From assembly GCA_023053575.1 (NCBI GenBank), contig JAKZAP010000018.1, positions 20,922,202 to 20,986,201 of the forward strand: a stretch of DNA of 64,000 bases. Direction: 5' to 3'. Each line of letters starts with the position of its first letter. Positions within the stretch are counted from its first letter, which is position 1. This document shows positions 44,817-54,559 of this stretch, piece after piece. The notes beneath the pieces are model-generated. The model did not search any database. It worked only from the letters and a program-made list of their open reading frames with translations, and was not told the origin of the DNA. This DNA comes from Branchinecta lynchi. Its lineage: Eukaryota > Arthropoda > Branchiopoda > Anostraca > Branchinectidae. The position numbers were made by a program, and so were the translations under genes.

Positions 44817-45152
44817 AGGCTGTACTAGTGTGTATGTACGTACGTAAGATTGTACCGTGTTTGTTGCATGATGGCCTGATGGCTCTAATGTGCAAAATAT
44901 ATCATTTATAGCTCTGGTGCGATGGTGACACGAAAATACAACATGTATCAGTTGTTACGCAAATATGAAAACTGCTCAACGGACTTGCTAACCATGACAC
45001 ATAAACCTGATAAAACTTTTAACTGGATTTACCATTCCAGGGCTGCAATGTGGAAGCCTCGTAAACAGTCCAGGACCATTACGGATTAATTATTAACTCA
45101 ACTATTAACTCGACCAATAACCAAGGGTTGTATTTTTAGTAAACTTTTTGAA
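44817..45152. other. unassigned; degraded LINE upstream sequence possible
   Basis: No recognised motif. It precedes a LINE relic in the same orientation, so it may be its untranslatable upstream part. Confidence 0.35.
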
Positions 45153-46281
45153 ATGTGTTTTAAAAATATGTTTGAAGGCCTTGATGTCGAGTTAAACCAG
45201 GTTGGATTTAAAAGGGGTATGGGTTGCGATCACGCGCACGCTACTTTTTCCACTTTAATCAATGATGCGCGAGTGAGCAGACAACCGCTTTATACGCTTC
45301 TGATTGACAGAAAAGGTGCTTTCGACAATATTTCTCATGCGGCTGCTCTTCTATCCCTTGTATAATGGTATTCCCCGTTCTGTTGTGCGTGCTTTAAGGT
45401 CCTGGTAGAATGGACTGAACGTTCAAGTGGCAATTCGTTCCCCAAAAATTCTGTCTAATTTAATTTCAGTGGGAAAAGGCGTTAGACAAGGTGGAATTTT
45501 ATCACCATATATTTTTAATGCATGTTTGGCAGATTGTCTTCGGTCGCTTAAGACTTCTTTAAGACATTTCGCACGTGATGTAACGTTTTTAGCATATGCT
45601 GATGGTATTATTATTTTAAGTCGGTCAAAGGAAAAATTAATTGAAAACTTTAACATTTTAGTGTCTAAATTGGGGCAGAAGGGTCTAATAATTAGTTCTG
45701 AAAAGTGTAATTATTTTGTGATTAGTAGTTTGCCGACACTGAATTCCCCTTTGGATTGTGGTGGGGGGATTGTTTTCAGCCCTGTTGAGAAAGTTATGTA
45801 TCTTGGAATCCCTTACTCATCTAATACCAGGGATTGGAAACTTTTCCTTATTCAACGTGTGCAAGATAAAATAAGAAGAGCATTTGGTGCTGTTATTCGT
45901 TTACGAGGGATGTATCGCAGAGATGTTCTTGGTTCTATTTATACGGCTGTTGCACTTCTTCACATTCTTTTTCCGTCTGCTTTCTTTTCTTCTTTCCGTC
46001 CTTCTGAACTTTCTGCGCTAAAAGTTACTTATTATAAATTCTCTAAATTCCTTCTTGGCTTCCCGATTTCTGCGAGTAACTCTTTCCTAACTTCGAATTT
46101 TAAAGTGAAGAATCCTTTGGAAACTTTAAATGGTAAAATCCAGAACTTTCATAAAAAGGCTGACAACATTCTTCTTCATCACAACCTTTTTCCTTTTTTC
46201 ACAAAAAAATCTCCTTCGTTTATTTTGAGCTTCGTTTTTTTTTTTTTTTCCATGTACTTCGTTGTATATTTAGTAGGCTAA
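45153..46281 (+). pseudogene. LINE reverse transcriptase, inactivated (YADG catalytic box)
   Basis: The first frame (45153-45365) holds NQVGFKRGMGCDHA and LLIDRKGAFDNISH (motif A). A one-base frame change near 45360 and a TAG just before 45413 interrupt it. The second frame (to 46281) holds GVRQGGILSPYIFNACL, FLAYADGIIILS, GLIISSEKCNYF and VMYLGIPYS. The catalytic YxDD box reads YADG, losing one metal-binding Asp. It resembles the ORF at 63187-64000, which keeps YADD. The second frame opens at GTG, so there is no genuine start codon. Confidence 0.85.
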
Positions 46282-46394
46282 TTTGTCTTTAACGGTCAGC
46301 TGTTTATTAGTATGTAAGTGTGTGTGAGATAACTGAAATTTTTGGCTTTGTTTGGTTCCTTAGCCAAATTCTATCTAGCGAATGTAGTGGTTTG

Positions 46395-46490
46395 CCAATT
46401 TCGCTCACAAGCATCTCAGTTTGAGAGTTGGTAGTGCGTCGCTCTGGGAAGCCGCAAATCGCGGGTTCAAACCCCACCCACGGAGCAGTT
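46395..46490 (+). repeat. tRNA-like (SINE-type) sequence
   Basis: GAGTTGGTAGTGCGTCGCTC resembles a tRNA D-arm with A box. CGGGTTCAAACCCC about 30 bp later is a good T-arm/B box, followed by CACCCACGGAGCA. The 5' acceptor strand needed to pair with the 3' GGAGCA side is not present, so this is not an intact tRNA gene. A tRNA-derived SINE head or tRNA pseudogene is more likely. Confidence 0.5.
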
Positions 46491-46555
46491 TTGTCTTCCC
46501 AACCACTCCTTGCAATTTGTCCCATCCTCTGGGATACGAAATACCTTGGCATATC

Positions 46556-46824
46556 CTCGATGAAAAATTTGTAGCCTACGTAACTGTATGAAAACGTTGC
46601 GTGTATCGATATCTAATAGTAAAGAATACTATCATTTAACGTGCCTCACACTTGGCTAATCTTAAGCAGCAGTATCCAGTAGTATCCTGTCTTGCTAATA
46701 GTAGCATGCAGTATAATGCAGTAACACGATAGCCTTGACATAGAAGCATGTAGTAGCATCAGTTCGTACTGCATGCTGCTTTTTTCGTACAACTATACTA
46801 TTTTGAGATAAATTTGTCATCGGG
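46556..46824 (-). mobile_element. dispersed repeat F, copy 3
   Basis: Begins CTCGATGAAAAATTTGTAGC and ends AAATTTGTCATCGGG, inverted termini as in the full copy at 41324-41639, with the same TAGTAGCATGCAG-type interior. Confidence 0.65.
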
Positions 46825-46904
46825 TCAGCTGCGCAGTGTTGGCTTTTCGTGACCCAAGTCGATACGTCATTGACTGTTGAGTTTTCTTTAATAAATACTT
46901 TTTA

Positions 46905-47160
46905 TAGATATTCTTCAGAGATCTTTCGGCCGTTCTTGGCAAGGGTCCTCTTCCGGCTACAGCTGAAAGAAATCAACCTAGATTTTCCATTTGGCTTATT
47001 TTTGTTCATTTGCAGGTTCGTCTCTTCCAACTATAGCCTAAAGAAGACCCTTGCCAAGAATGGACGAAATATCGCTGATCTATCAGATTTTAATTCACCT
47101 TATTCATCCATAAATATTCTTTGAGCCCAAGCTGACTTTGAAACATTTATTCAACAATGT
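46905..47160. repeat. family E, two copies in inverted arrangement
   Basis: 'tctttcggccgttcttggc' AAGGGTCC on one strand (46923-46952) faces AGAAGACCCTTGCCAAGAAT..GGACGAAATATCGC on the other (47040-47075), about 90 bp apart. It is followed by TTTGAGCCCAAGCTGACTTT (47122 onward). Confidence 0.6.
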
Positions 47161-47721
47161 TTACAACGGCTACGTCAGCTACGACGATCCAAAAATTCTT
47201 CATTGCGAAAAATAACATAGAAAAATGTCAATAAAGATTCAATAACATACAAACACAAAACATACTATACTTTACATAGTCTTTATGCAATATATAATTT
47301 TGGTTTCCTAATTTGGTCCATAACAAAGTATTTCTAATAGTATATACAATTTGTTTACAATAATATTCGATCATCGGGTCAAATACTTATGACTACGTAT
47401 AGCACCAAAACACTGAAATCACTATTAATAAAACAAACATAAACTTGGTCACGTCACAACTGATAAAATAACAACAATATAGCCAAACAGAGTTAAAATG
47501 CCACCTATTCGTTTCGAGTCATTTTTTGTAAAGGCTACGAAGAAACGACCCTTGCAATCTGCAATTCTGCATGATTTTTAGCCATTATGTTAATATATGT
47601 TTTCCAGTCAGCTTGGTCTCAAGGAGTGTTTATTTTATTTACGTCTTATCGCAATCTGCAATCGAATGCCGGATAACGTTCTAGAATCGTCTCTAAAGCG
47701 GGAACTATCGCAAATATTTAC
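47161..47721. other. intronic, unassigned
   Basis: Includes a GTCAGCTTGGTCTCAAGGAG remnant of family E at about 47607. No exon before 47722. Confidence 0.4.
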
Positions 47722-47878
47722 CTTCCGTCTCTTTCACATCGACGACCCGTTTGATGTGCTGAAGTTGAATCAGCTCTAGATGTTTGTACTGTTTCCCCGG
47801 GGTTTTGGCGGCTTGGTGGAGGTTGGCAGTGCTGGGCGACTTCAGTGAGTTGAACTTGCTTGACCGCCGTTTACAAAC
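47722..47878 (-). CDS. ECT2: ECT2 exon c (PH domain core)
   Basis: A 157-nt exon. Acceptor GTTCTAG| above 47878; donor GGAAG|GTAAAT at 47721-47720. It encodes VCKRRSSKFNSLKSPSTANL, then HQAAKTPGKQYKHLELIQLQ, then HIKRVVDVKETE plus one base (G) that joins AA of the next exon to make Glu. In ECT2 proteins this is the PH segment with a basic patch, a variable loop and the I/VKK/RVxDIxETED strand (vertebrate: KHIHLMPLSQIKKVLDIRE). It starts in phase 0, fitting the phase-0 end of the exon at 49472-49591. Confidence 0.89.
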
Positions 47879-48189
47879 CTAGAACGATGAGGGCAGCTTA
47901 AAAAGACAATCTCAAGGGATACGACACATTTTTTCTTTGCTCCCACAACTACTCCATAGATTTAATAATCTGAATACTATGTTACTTTATTTCTTTCCAC
48001 CGACATCGGTCAGTAAATTACAAAAAGAAAAACACAAAATAATGGCCAAAAAAGCGTTACATACGCTTGTTAATAGAAGTGTCAAACAACAATTGCACAC
48101 TGATTGACAATGGACCGAACTTCTTGGACTACAGAACGACAGACAAGTTATCCTCCAACCATCCGGGAAATTCGGACACAATCAAAAGT
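47879..48189. other. intronic, unassigned
   Basis: No recognised gene. Confidence 0.4.
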
Positions 48190-48775
48190 TTAGTGTTTTA
48201 TGTGTATTTTTATTTTGTATTTTTATTCGTACTCCGCTGTTATAAAAAAAAATGGGTCAAAAGCAAAGAAATAAATAAAAAAATCATGAAAGTATCCCTA
48301 GAACTCCATGATTTGTTGAAAATCAAATTTGGTTCAGAGCACGGCTTCCTTCGCTTGTTTTTGTTGGTAACTGATTTTGATCTCCCACCAACGTACAAAA
48401 GAGGAGGAAAAAAATTTATTTTTACTTTGTGTATTTTATTCATACTCCGTTGTTATAAAAAAACGGGTCAAAAGTAAATAAATAAATACAAAAATCATGA
48501 AAGTATCCTTAGAACTCCATGATTTGTTGAAAATCAAATTTGGTTCAGGGCACGGCTTCCTTCGCTTGTTTTTGGTGGTAACTGATTTTGATCTCCCACC
48601 AACGTACAAAAGAGGAGGAAATAAAAGTATAAAAAGTATAAAAAGGAAAGTATCCTTAGAACTCCATGATTTGTTGAAAATCAAATTTGGATCAGGGCAC
48701 GGCATCCTTCCCTTGTTTTTGATGGTAACTGATTTTGATCCCCCACCAACGTACAAAAGAGGAGGAAAAAAAAAA
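48190..48775 (-). repeat. three tandem ~130-210-bp units of a LINE-tail-like sequence
   Basis: Each unit (starting near 48287, 48497 and 48648 on the + strand) repeats AGAACTCCATGATTTGTTGA, then 'atcaaatttgg.tca.ggcacgg', then 'gttggtaactgattttgat' and 'caccaacgtacaaaagagga'. The first two also carry, in reverse, the ACCCGT..AACGGAGTA tail motif seen at 30386 and 62826. In the third unit that part is deleted and a poly-A run follows. Confidence 0.75.
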
Positions 48776-49325
48776 AAAAAAATAAACGATCCATGACGAA
48801 CGATACGAAAATAAAACAAATTGTGTCTTGTTTGCTTTAGCCTACTGTATGGCATCATGAATTAATTGCTGCAGTTTCAAGGACACAAGACGTCATCTGC
48901 TGTATGGTCGATTGTAACGAGTGAACAGCCCCCCCCCCCCCCTCCTGAAACCCCAGACACATACAGATATATCAAGTGCTCAGTACAAGTAATGCGGAGG
49001 AAAACAGAAAACGCAGTAGCAGGGAGTTCTTTTTTAGCCTGCTGGACTCGATAGATAGATATCATCTCTCCAATAAATCTCATCCCTCAATATATCCAAT
49101 AAATAGATTAAAATTAACGTCATTGAGGGATGGAGGAGTAGCCACAAAAAGTACAAAAACTGGTTTTTAGTTTTTTAAATGATATAAAATAAGTTGAATT
49201 ACAAAAGACGCAACGGGAAAAAAAAACAAAAAAAAAACTCCGGTTTATCAGAAAACAGGCATATTCATTCCAACATGTCTCTTGCCACTTTCTGAAAATC
49301 ATTTGTACAAGCATTAACGAAAAAG
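48776..49325. other. intronic, unassigned
   Basis: Contains a C run at about 48929-48942. An AAAATTAACGTCATTGAGGG phrase (49110-49131) also occurs at 34446-34465, but no boundaries were seen. Confidence 0.4.
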
Positions 49326-49351
49326 CCCCCCCCCCCCCCCCCCCCCCCCCC
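49326..49351. repeat. 26-base C homopolymer
   Basis: An uninterrupted run of 26 C about 120 bp beyond the donor of the ECT2 exon at 49472-49591, followed by a CA microsatellite. Its length is unreliable in any assembly. Confidence 0.9.
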
Positions 49352-49471
49352 GCCACACACACACACGTCACATATAGTCCTTTCTGTAAAGAAGAAATAA
49401 TTAGGAAGTAGTAGGGTCCACTGTTAGGGAAGTTTTAAGTTTATGGGGGACTGAACAGGGAGATAGCATAC

Positions 49472-49591
49472 CTCCAATACATCTGAGAACAGGCACAACA
49501 GTAAAATTTCCCCTTTGCAGTTGAAAGCATCGTTCAAAGCTAGGACTTCTATTTTGTTGACGAAGCTCCGGTTGGCGTTTACCATATGAGG
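49472..49591 (-). CDS. ECT2: ECT2 exon b (DH-PH junction)
   Basis: A 120-nt exon of exactly 40 codons, phase 0 at both ends. Acceptor: a T-rich tract ending TTTTAG| above 49591. Donor: TTGGAG|GTATGC at 49471-49470. It encodes PHMVNANRSFVNKIEVLALN and DAFNCKGEILLLCLFSDVLE. In the ECT2 family this is the end of the DH domain (vertebrate: SSHRSLVQRVETISLGE) and the first PH strands (LFLFNDCLE). It joins in phase to NCP ending the exon at 58612 and VCKRR beginning the next. Confidence 0.89.
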
Positions 49592-49849
49592 CTAAAAAAA
49601 AGAAGAAACAATTTGAATAAAAGGGATCAGAATACCAGCAAAATCCCATCGAGCTTTCCTGGTGGCTCGTCCCGTCTTTACAGCAACCCTGCGCATGCAT
49701 TGCAACCAATTATTTTTTTGTTAGTGCAGCCTGCCACCAACCACAGGACAAGGCGATCTCCAACAAAGTCAGGGCTTTCTTTGCTGATAATATCCAAATC
49801 ACCCAAAATCCCATTTGCCTTCTCGATGAGATCTGCCCGAAATCTTTGT

Positions 49850-50205
49850 CGGCGCGTAGACACCAATCAACTGACAATAGCGTTCGGCAGCAAGTGTCTG
49901 GCGTCACATGCGCATCGTGCCATTCTACCTGACTTTGAGACTACAGCAAATAGCAGGCGACAGAGACAGAGGTTTGCTGCTTTCCCAGAGACTAGAAAGA
50001 CCACCTATAAACTCGACAGATCGTTACCTGATATCGTGCACCTTATTTTACCCAATATTTTAATTCTAGTTAAGTCAAATTATATTTTAAAGTTGTACGT
50101 GTAGGTGAAATGTCTACTTATGTAATTGTCATGTGTCATTTGCGTGAATAACAGTGCTAGAGTGTATAATACAAGCTCAAATTAAGGAAATAAAGTACAT
50201 TATTA
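49850..50205 (+). pseudogene. LINE relic, 3' end, antisense to ECT2
   Basis: The frame reads NQLTIAFGSKCLASHAHRAI, then LPDFETTANSR, paralleling the C-terminal LTMKFGFKCLSSETHRDILP of the large LINE at 50418-53315. It ends near GGAAATAAAGTACATTATT, an AATAAA-containing tail with short ATT units. It lies tail-to-tail with the large LINE and about 260 bp from the ECT2 exon. Confidence 0.65.
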
Positions 50206-50296
50206 AGTGTGCACTAAGTTTGGTTATAAACTACTGGAAGGCCCATTCATCGGCACATACTCCTCCCCCCCCCCTCCCCATGTCCCAGACCACACA

Positions 50297-53200
50297 AATA
50301 ATAATTCCTTTATTCTCCATAATAGCATAAGAAAAACGCTAGCTTCGGATAGTCAATTACATGTTAATATACTTATTTTCAACACACTTAAAAAAAAAAA
50401 AAAAAAAAAAAACAGCCTCAGGAATTAAAGTTACGTACAAAATAAGGTACAAATGAAGACAAGTACCGGTCAGTCGAATTTACAGGTGGCAGGCTTAGCT
50501 TTTGAAGACCGATTGACCGTGTAAACTGCCTAGTACAGGACTTCGGTCGTAAATCTGACACATATTCAGGCAAAATATCTCTGTGAGTTTCAGACGACAG
50601 ACATTTGAACCCAAATTTCATCGTCAGGGCATGTCTTCTTTCTTTAAGGGTCGGTAGACATAATACACTAAGACTATCTTCATATGAAACATACTGGGCC
50701 CCTAAAATGATTTTGCACGCTCGCTTTTGGATACCCTCGAGCTTATCACTCAGAGTCGAGGTGAGGCCAGGGTGCCACACCGGACAAGCGTATTCCGCAT
50801 TTGGCCTAATGTAAGTGCAGAAAATAGACCTCAGTTGCTTGGAAGGAATCGCGAATCGACGTAACGCGGCAAACGACCGTAATAACAGAGCGCATTTCTG
50901 AACTATGGCCATGACGTGGGATTGCCATTTCAGGTCGCTCTCAACTGTAACGCCAAGGATTTTAACCTTGTCCTGAACAGTGAGGCCGATATCTTCAACA
51001 GGTGGCAATTCACGCTTTAAAAACGACACTCTCATTACAACACTTTTAGGTAGGCTTACTGTTAACTTAACATCATCAAGGTCACGCGTCAGTGTAGAAA
51101 ATATCTGTGAGAGTGGAGGCTGGGTCGACTGTGACGATAAAATTCGTAGCGCGAGACTGGACAGGTCGTCAGCGAACTTATAACGATTCAACAGACTTTT
51201 TAAAACTCGATTAAAAACTATAAGAAAAAGAATTGGTCCAAGCTTCGTCCCCTGAGGCGCGCCGCAAAAAATTTGGAGAAAGGACGAAACCCGATCTTTA
51301 TCCAACATAACGCACTGTTGCCGACCCGTTAAGAAGCTAGCTATCATCCGGATTAAAAATTGTCGAGCGCCCATAGTTCTAGCTTCTTGTAAGGTGATTT
51401 CGTGGTCAAGACTGTCAAAGGCCTTGACTATGTCGCTTAGTATAATTTCGGCATAAGCATCATCGACTTCGAGATGCTTATGCACTTCGTCAAGTAATCG
51501 GATCAGATAGTGTGTAGTACTATGGTCTGGACGAAAACCGAATTGGCGAGGGTCAATGTTAGGCTCAATATCCTCCCACAATAACTCAAAAATAAAACTT
51601 TCTAAAACCTTCGACAAAATAGGCGTTTTAGAAATCGGTCGAAGGTCATTTACAGATTGCGGTTTTTTCCCTTTAGGTATGGGCGTGACATAAGCGCTCT
51701 TAAAACATTCCGGAAAAACGCCATCAATAAAACACTGATTGAAACAAGCGGTTAAAACAGGGCTAAGCTCACTCGCACATTCCACGATAAGCTCAGTAGG
51801 AATCTCACTCGGGTAGGATGCTTTCCGAGGATCAAGGTTACGGATTTTCTTTTCGACTGCACCGATCTCGAGAATGGGTATTTCAGACACTGAGGGCAGA
51901 TCGGGCATCACACTAAGGGGAGGATGGACTCTACAAATGGCAACAAAATGGTCATTAATAAGGTCAGCACTTACAGGCTCCCCAGCTTGATCATAAACAA
52001 CCACAGGTTTTTGCTGTCTACCCATTATTTCTTGCACTTTCTTATGGAACGTGCGAGGGTCCGAGTTAGCAAGCTTGGCGACAGTAAAAACACCATACTC
52101 TTTCCGCGCTTTGCGAGTCAAGGTCACTATTCTATTTCGAAGCCGTTTTGCTTCGTCAAGCATACCCCAAGCATAAAAACAATCACGTTCCACCATGAGT
52201 TGTTCCATCTCCTTTGTCACCCATGGCTTGCTTTGGGGCTTAATCACTTTCCTCTTTTCAGGAAACACTTCTCTGTATTTATCATAGAGCTCTTCGGTCA
52301 GAGACGAGGTCATGGAGTTGCCGTCAGTAAGGCAAAGGACGTTACACCAGTTTTTGTTTTTCAACCACTCTTTGTACACAGTTACCTGGTTGGGAGTAAA
52401 TGGCCGGTAGACAACCGTTCGTTTCTCTCTAACTGGTGCTTTTTCACTCGGTTCCCAAATAATGGTTAAGTGATCACTGAGACCGATGGGGGGGACACTG
52501 TATGGGGCATCGTAAAAGTCTGAGATGTTCGTAAATATTAGGTCTAACGTTTTGCTGTCACGTGTTTTCACTTTCACGATTTGACAGAGCGATAATGTAT
52601 CCGCTATCCACGACGGTCTGAGATCGTTAAAGTCACCAAGAACTGTTATTGCAGCGTAGGGATACTGGGAACGTATCGAGTCGACACATAGCTGCAAATA
52701 CGTCACTAGGTCTTTCCGGAATGGACCCCTGGGCGGATAGTACAATACACCAAACACCATTGAAGATACCTCCTTCGGTAGGTACTTTGGTCTGGTCCAT
52801 ACCCACAGAATCTCAAACTCAGGATTCCGAGGAACTTTAGTGTTCAGTTGGCGGTTGGGGATTGATGAACGGCAGAGCAGACCAACCCCACCTCCATGAC
52901 TCACAGGGTTTCCATCTTTGTCAAGTCTTGGTAACATGTACACATCATAACCCGAAACGTCGACTAGAGACTCAGTCGCGGACCAAGTCTCAGACAGGCA
53001 TGCAACATCAACTGAGTGTTTCCTCAGTGTTAGATCAAGTTCTTCAAGTTTATTTGCGAGAGATCTCACATTTGAGAGGAGAACTTTCGGAAATGGGTTT
53101 GAGGAACACTTTCTCTTTACCTCGCGGTTTAGAAGTTGCCTACATGGGACGACTGTAGCATCAGGGGTAGGAACCTGTTCGTAATCGGTATCGGGTGTTG

Positions 53201-53400
53201 GTATATTGCGTTGGGAGGTGGTGGGTGTTGGTAAACTGCGTAGGGGGGTGGTGGAGGTGGAAGGTGGAAGAACCAAGAGACTGGCAGAGCAGAGCAACCA
53301 GTTCCTAGAATTCAACCCGTAAGTACATCTCTTGCGCAGTATGACAAAAATTTCGTTCCCTTTCCAAGTTTTCTAACACATATCTTTAAGTTATAATTTT
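50297..53400 (-). mobile_element. CR1/L2-like LINE, nearly complete
   Basis: The ORF at 50418-53315 is followed on the minus strand by a T23 run (50390-50412), about 80 bp of 3' sequence, and GGAGAATAAAGGAATTATTA near 50297-50317. An AATAAA signal followed by short ATT-type repeats is a common 3' terminus of CR1-like elements. The 5' untranslated region and any ORF1 were not identified; no ATG precedes the open frame. It lies in the 9-kb ECT2 intron, same orientation as the gene. Confidence 0.8.
50418..53315 (-). CDS. LINE ORF2: endonuclease and reverse transcriptase, 965 codons
   Basis: An uninterrupted frame. An apurinic-type (EEP) endonuclease occupies about residues 78-290: LLSNVRSLANK, LSETW with the catalytic Glu (109), LGDFND (226-231) and the terminal SDH (280-282). 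The reverse transcriptase covers about 480-800: DLRPIS, QFGFRPDHSTTHYLIRLLDE, motif A SDIVKAFDSLDH (628-637), GAPQGTKLGPILFLI, motif C FADD (714-717) and KILGVTVESDLKWQSH. A C-terminal extension runs to 965. All expected catalytic residues are present with no stop or frameshift, so the protein could be functional. The listed start is TTG; the frame is open 19 codons further (to a TAG at 53373-53375) without an ATG, so the true start is unclear or lost. Clade assignment to CR1/L2 is by motif style only. Confidence 0.93.
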   Translation of the reverse strand: MNSRNWLLCSASLLVLPPSTSTTPLRSLPTPTTSQRNIPTPDTDYEQVPTPDATVVPCRQLLNREVKRKCSSNPFPKVLLSNVRSLANKLEELDLTLRKHSVDVACLSETWSATESLVDVSGYDVYMLPRLDKDGNPVSHGGGVGLLCRSSIPNRQLNTKVPRNPEFEILWVWTRPKYLPKEVSSMVFGVLYYPPRGPFRKDLVTYLQLCVDSIRSQYPYAAITVLGDFNDLRPSWIADTLSLCQIVKVKTRDSKTLDLIFTNISDFYDAPYSVPPIGLSDHLTIIWEPSEKAPVREKRTVVYRPFTPNQVTVYKEWLKNKNWCNVLCLTDGNSMTSSLTEELYDKYREVFPEKRKVIKPQSKPWVTKEMEQLMVERDCFYAWGMLDEAKRLRNRIVTLTRKARKEYGVFTVAKLANSDPRTFHKKVQEIMGRQQKPVVVYDQAGEPVSADLINDHFVAICRVHPPLSVMPDLPSVSEIPILEIGAVEKKIRNLDPRKASYPSEIPTELIVECASELSPVLTACFNQCFIDGVFPECFKSAYVTPIPKGKKPQSVNDLRPISKTPILSKVLESFIFELLWEDIEPNIDPRQFGFRPDHSTTHYLIRLLDEVHKHLEVDDAYAEIILSDIVKAFDSLDHEITLQEARTMGARQFLIRMIASFLTGRQQCVMLDKDRVSSFLQIFCGAPQGTKLGPILFLIVFNRVLKSLLNRYKFADDLSSLALRILSSQSTQPPLSQIFSTLTRDLDDVKLTVSLPKSVVMRVSFLKRELPPVEDIGLTVQDKVKILGVTVESDLKWQSHVMAIVQKCALLLRSFAALRRFAIPSKQLRSIFCTYIRPNAEYACPVWHPGLTSTLSDKLEGIQKRACKIILGAQYVSYEDSLSVLCLPTLKERRHALTMKFGFKCLSSETHRDILPEYVSDLRPKSCTRQFTRSIGLQKLSLPPVNSTDRYLSSFVPYFVRNFNS

Positions 53401-53687
53401 TAACGTCACTATTTCTATCTGTGTATTCTTATTAACCAATTGTTTGACGACGTGTGAATTTAATTGTATATAAAGTACCATATTTGAAGAGAAGACGAAC
53501 TATTTTGGCTACTGTTAAAACACGGTCCTTTGAAAAATAAATTACTGATTGATAAAAATCCGTCCATTGCCGGTTCGGGAGATAAATACCGTTTGAAGTT
53601 GAAAGTTCGTGAGCAAAAATGAATGGGGTGACAGGGAAAGCAAAGTGGACTGGTATCTCTAGCACGATTTGGCATCAAATGAAATGC
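53401..53687. other. intronic, unassigned
   Basis: No clear feature; it may include the LINE 5' end. Confidence 0.35.
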
Positions 53688-54158
53688 TTAAAGTTTAACC
53701 GAAAAGGACTGAGATAGGACAATCTAGTTACCCATCACTTATTCACTTAAAGAGGCATGAAGACCAGACGAAAATGCGTTACTTCGTCGCTCCGCTATTC
53801 AAGAAAATCACGAAAAATCGATTTTTCAATAGTGGACTTTCCCTGCCGGATTTGTGGTGTCTCTATGCGCTTGTACCTGTGTTATATGCTTGACGGCAAT
53901 ATTTACGAAAAATCTGTCTTCAGGCAGTAAGCAGTCTTCACGAAGGTAATCACTACCCACTGAAAAGCCGCGTTTGTTTTGAGATTAAATATTCCGGGTC
54001 ATAGTAGAATTTTGCGCTGTGGGACGGCCGTAGATATTCTGAACGTCACTACTAGAGCAGATAGTGGGAAATAAAAAAATTCCTTAGCAGAATCCAAATA
54101 AATCAATGTACTCAACTAAATGATACAAAAATAAGTTGGTTTTCCAGTTGAACTTTAA
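53688..54158 (+). mobile_element. MITE C, full copy (471 bp)
   Basis: The left end TTAAAGTTTAACCGAAAAGG and the right end GGTTTTCCAGTTGAACTTTAA are inverted with TTAA at both edges. Collinear with 43064-43524 and 44384-44816. Confidence 0.83.
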
Positions 54159-54559
54159 TAGCACCATTTCAAATCTCCTTGATTTATTCACTACTGGTCA
54201 CGAAATTCCTTGTGGGCGCTGCTCAATTTGATTATTTCTTGGTGTGCGACAGGTAGGCCGACTAAACTGAAAAACAAAACTGCCATTCGGGCACAATTTG
54301 ACCCCCACATCCATTATCAAAACCGACACTAGTAATTCAGCCACCGAAACACTACAATCGGGGGACGTAAGTAGGCAAAGGGGTTGCCCATTTGGCGCCT
54401 CTTTGGCTTTGTTTGAATTTCTCCGTGAACCTCTGCAACTGGGCCCTGAACTGTCCCCGAGGCTTTATGGTCCTGGACATCTAAATACCCCCCCCCCCCC
54501 AGTCGTGACGCCCCTGGTGCACGCTACTTTTTCGTACAACTCCATACTACCAATTCTCG

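Noticed and set aside
46395..46490. functional tRNA gene
   Set aside because: The 5' acceptor strand does not pair with the 3' side; only the A- and B-box-like parts are present.
48436..48858. 140-codon minus-strand frame with repeated peptide
   Set aside because: The peptide repeat simply mirrors three tandem DNA units; no known domain.
51924..52469. 181-codon plus-strand open frame
   Set aside because: Antisense shadow of the LINE ORF at 50418-53315, which has full catalytic motifs.
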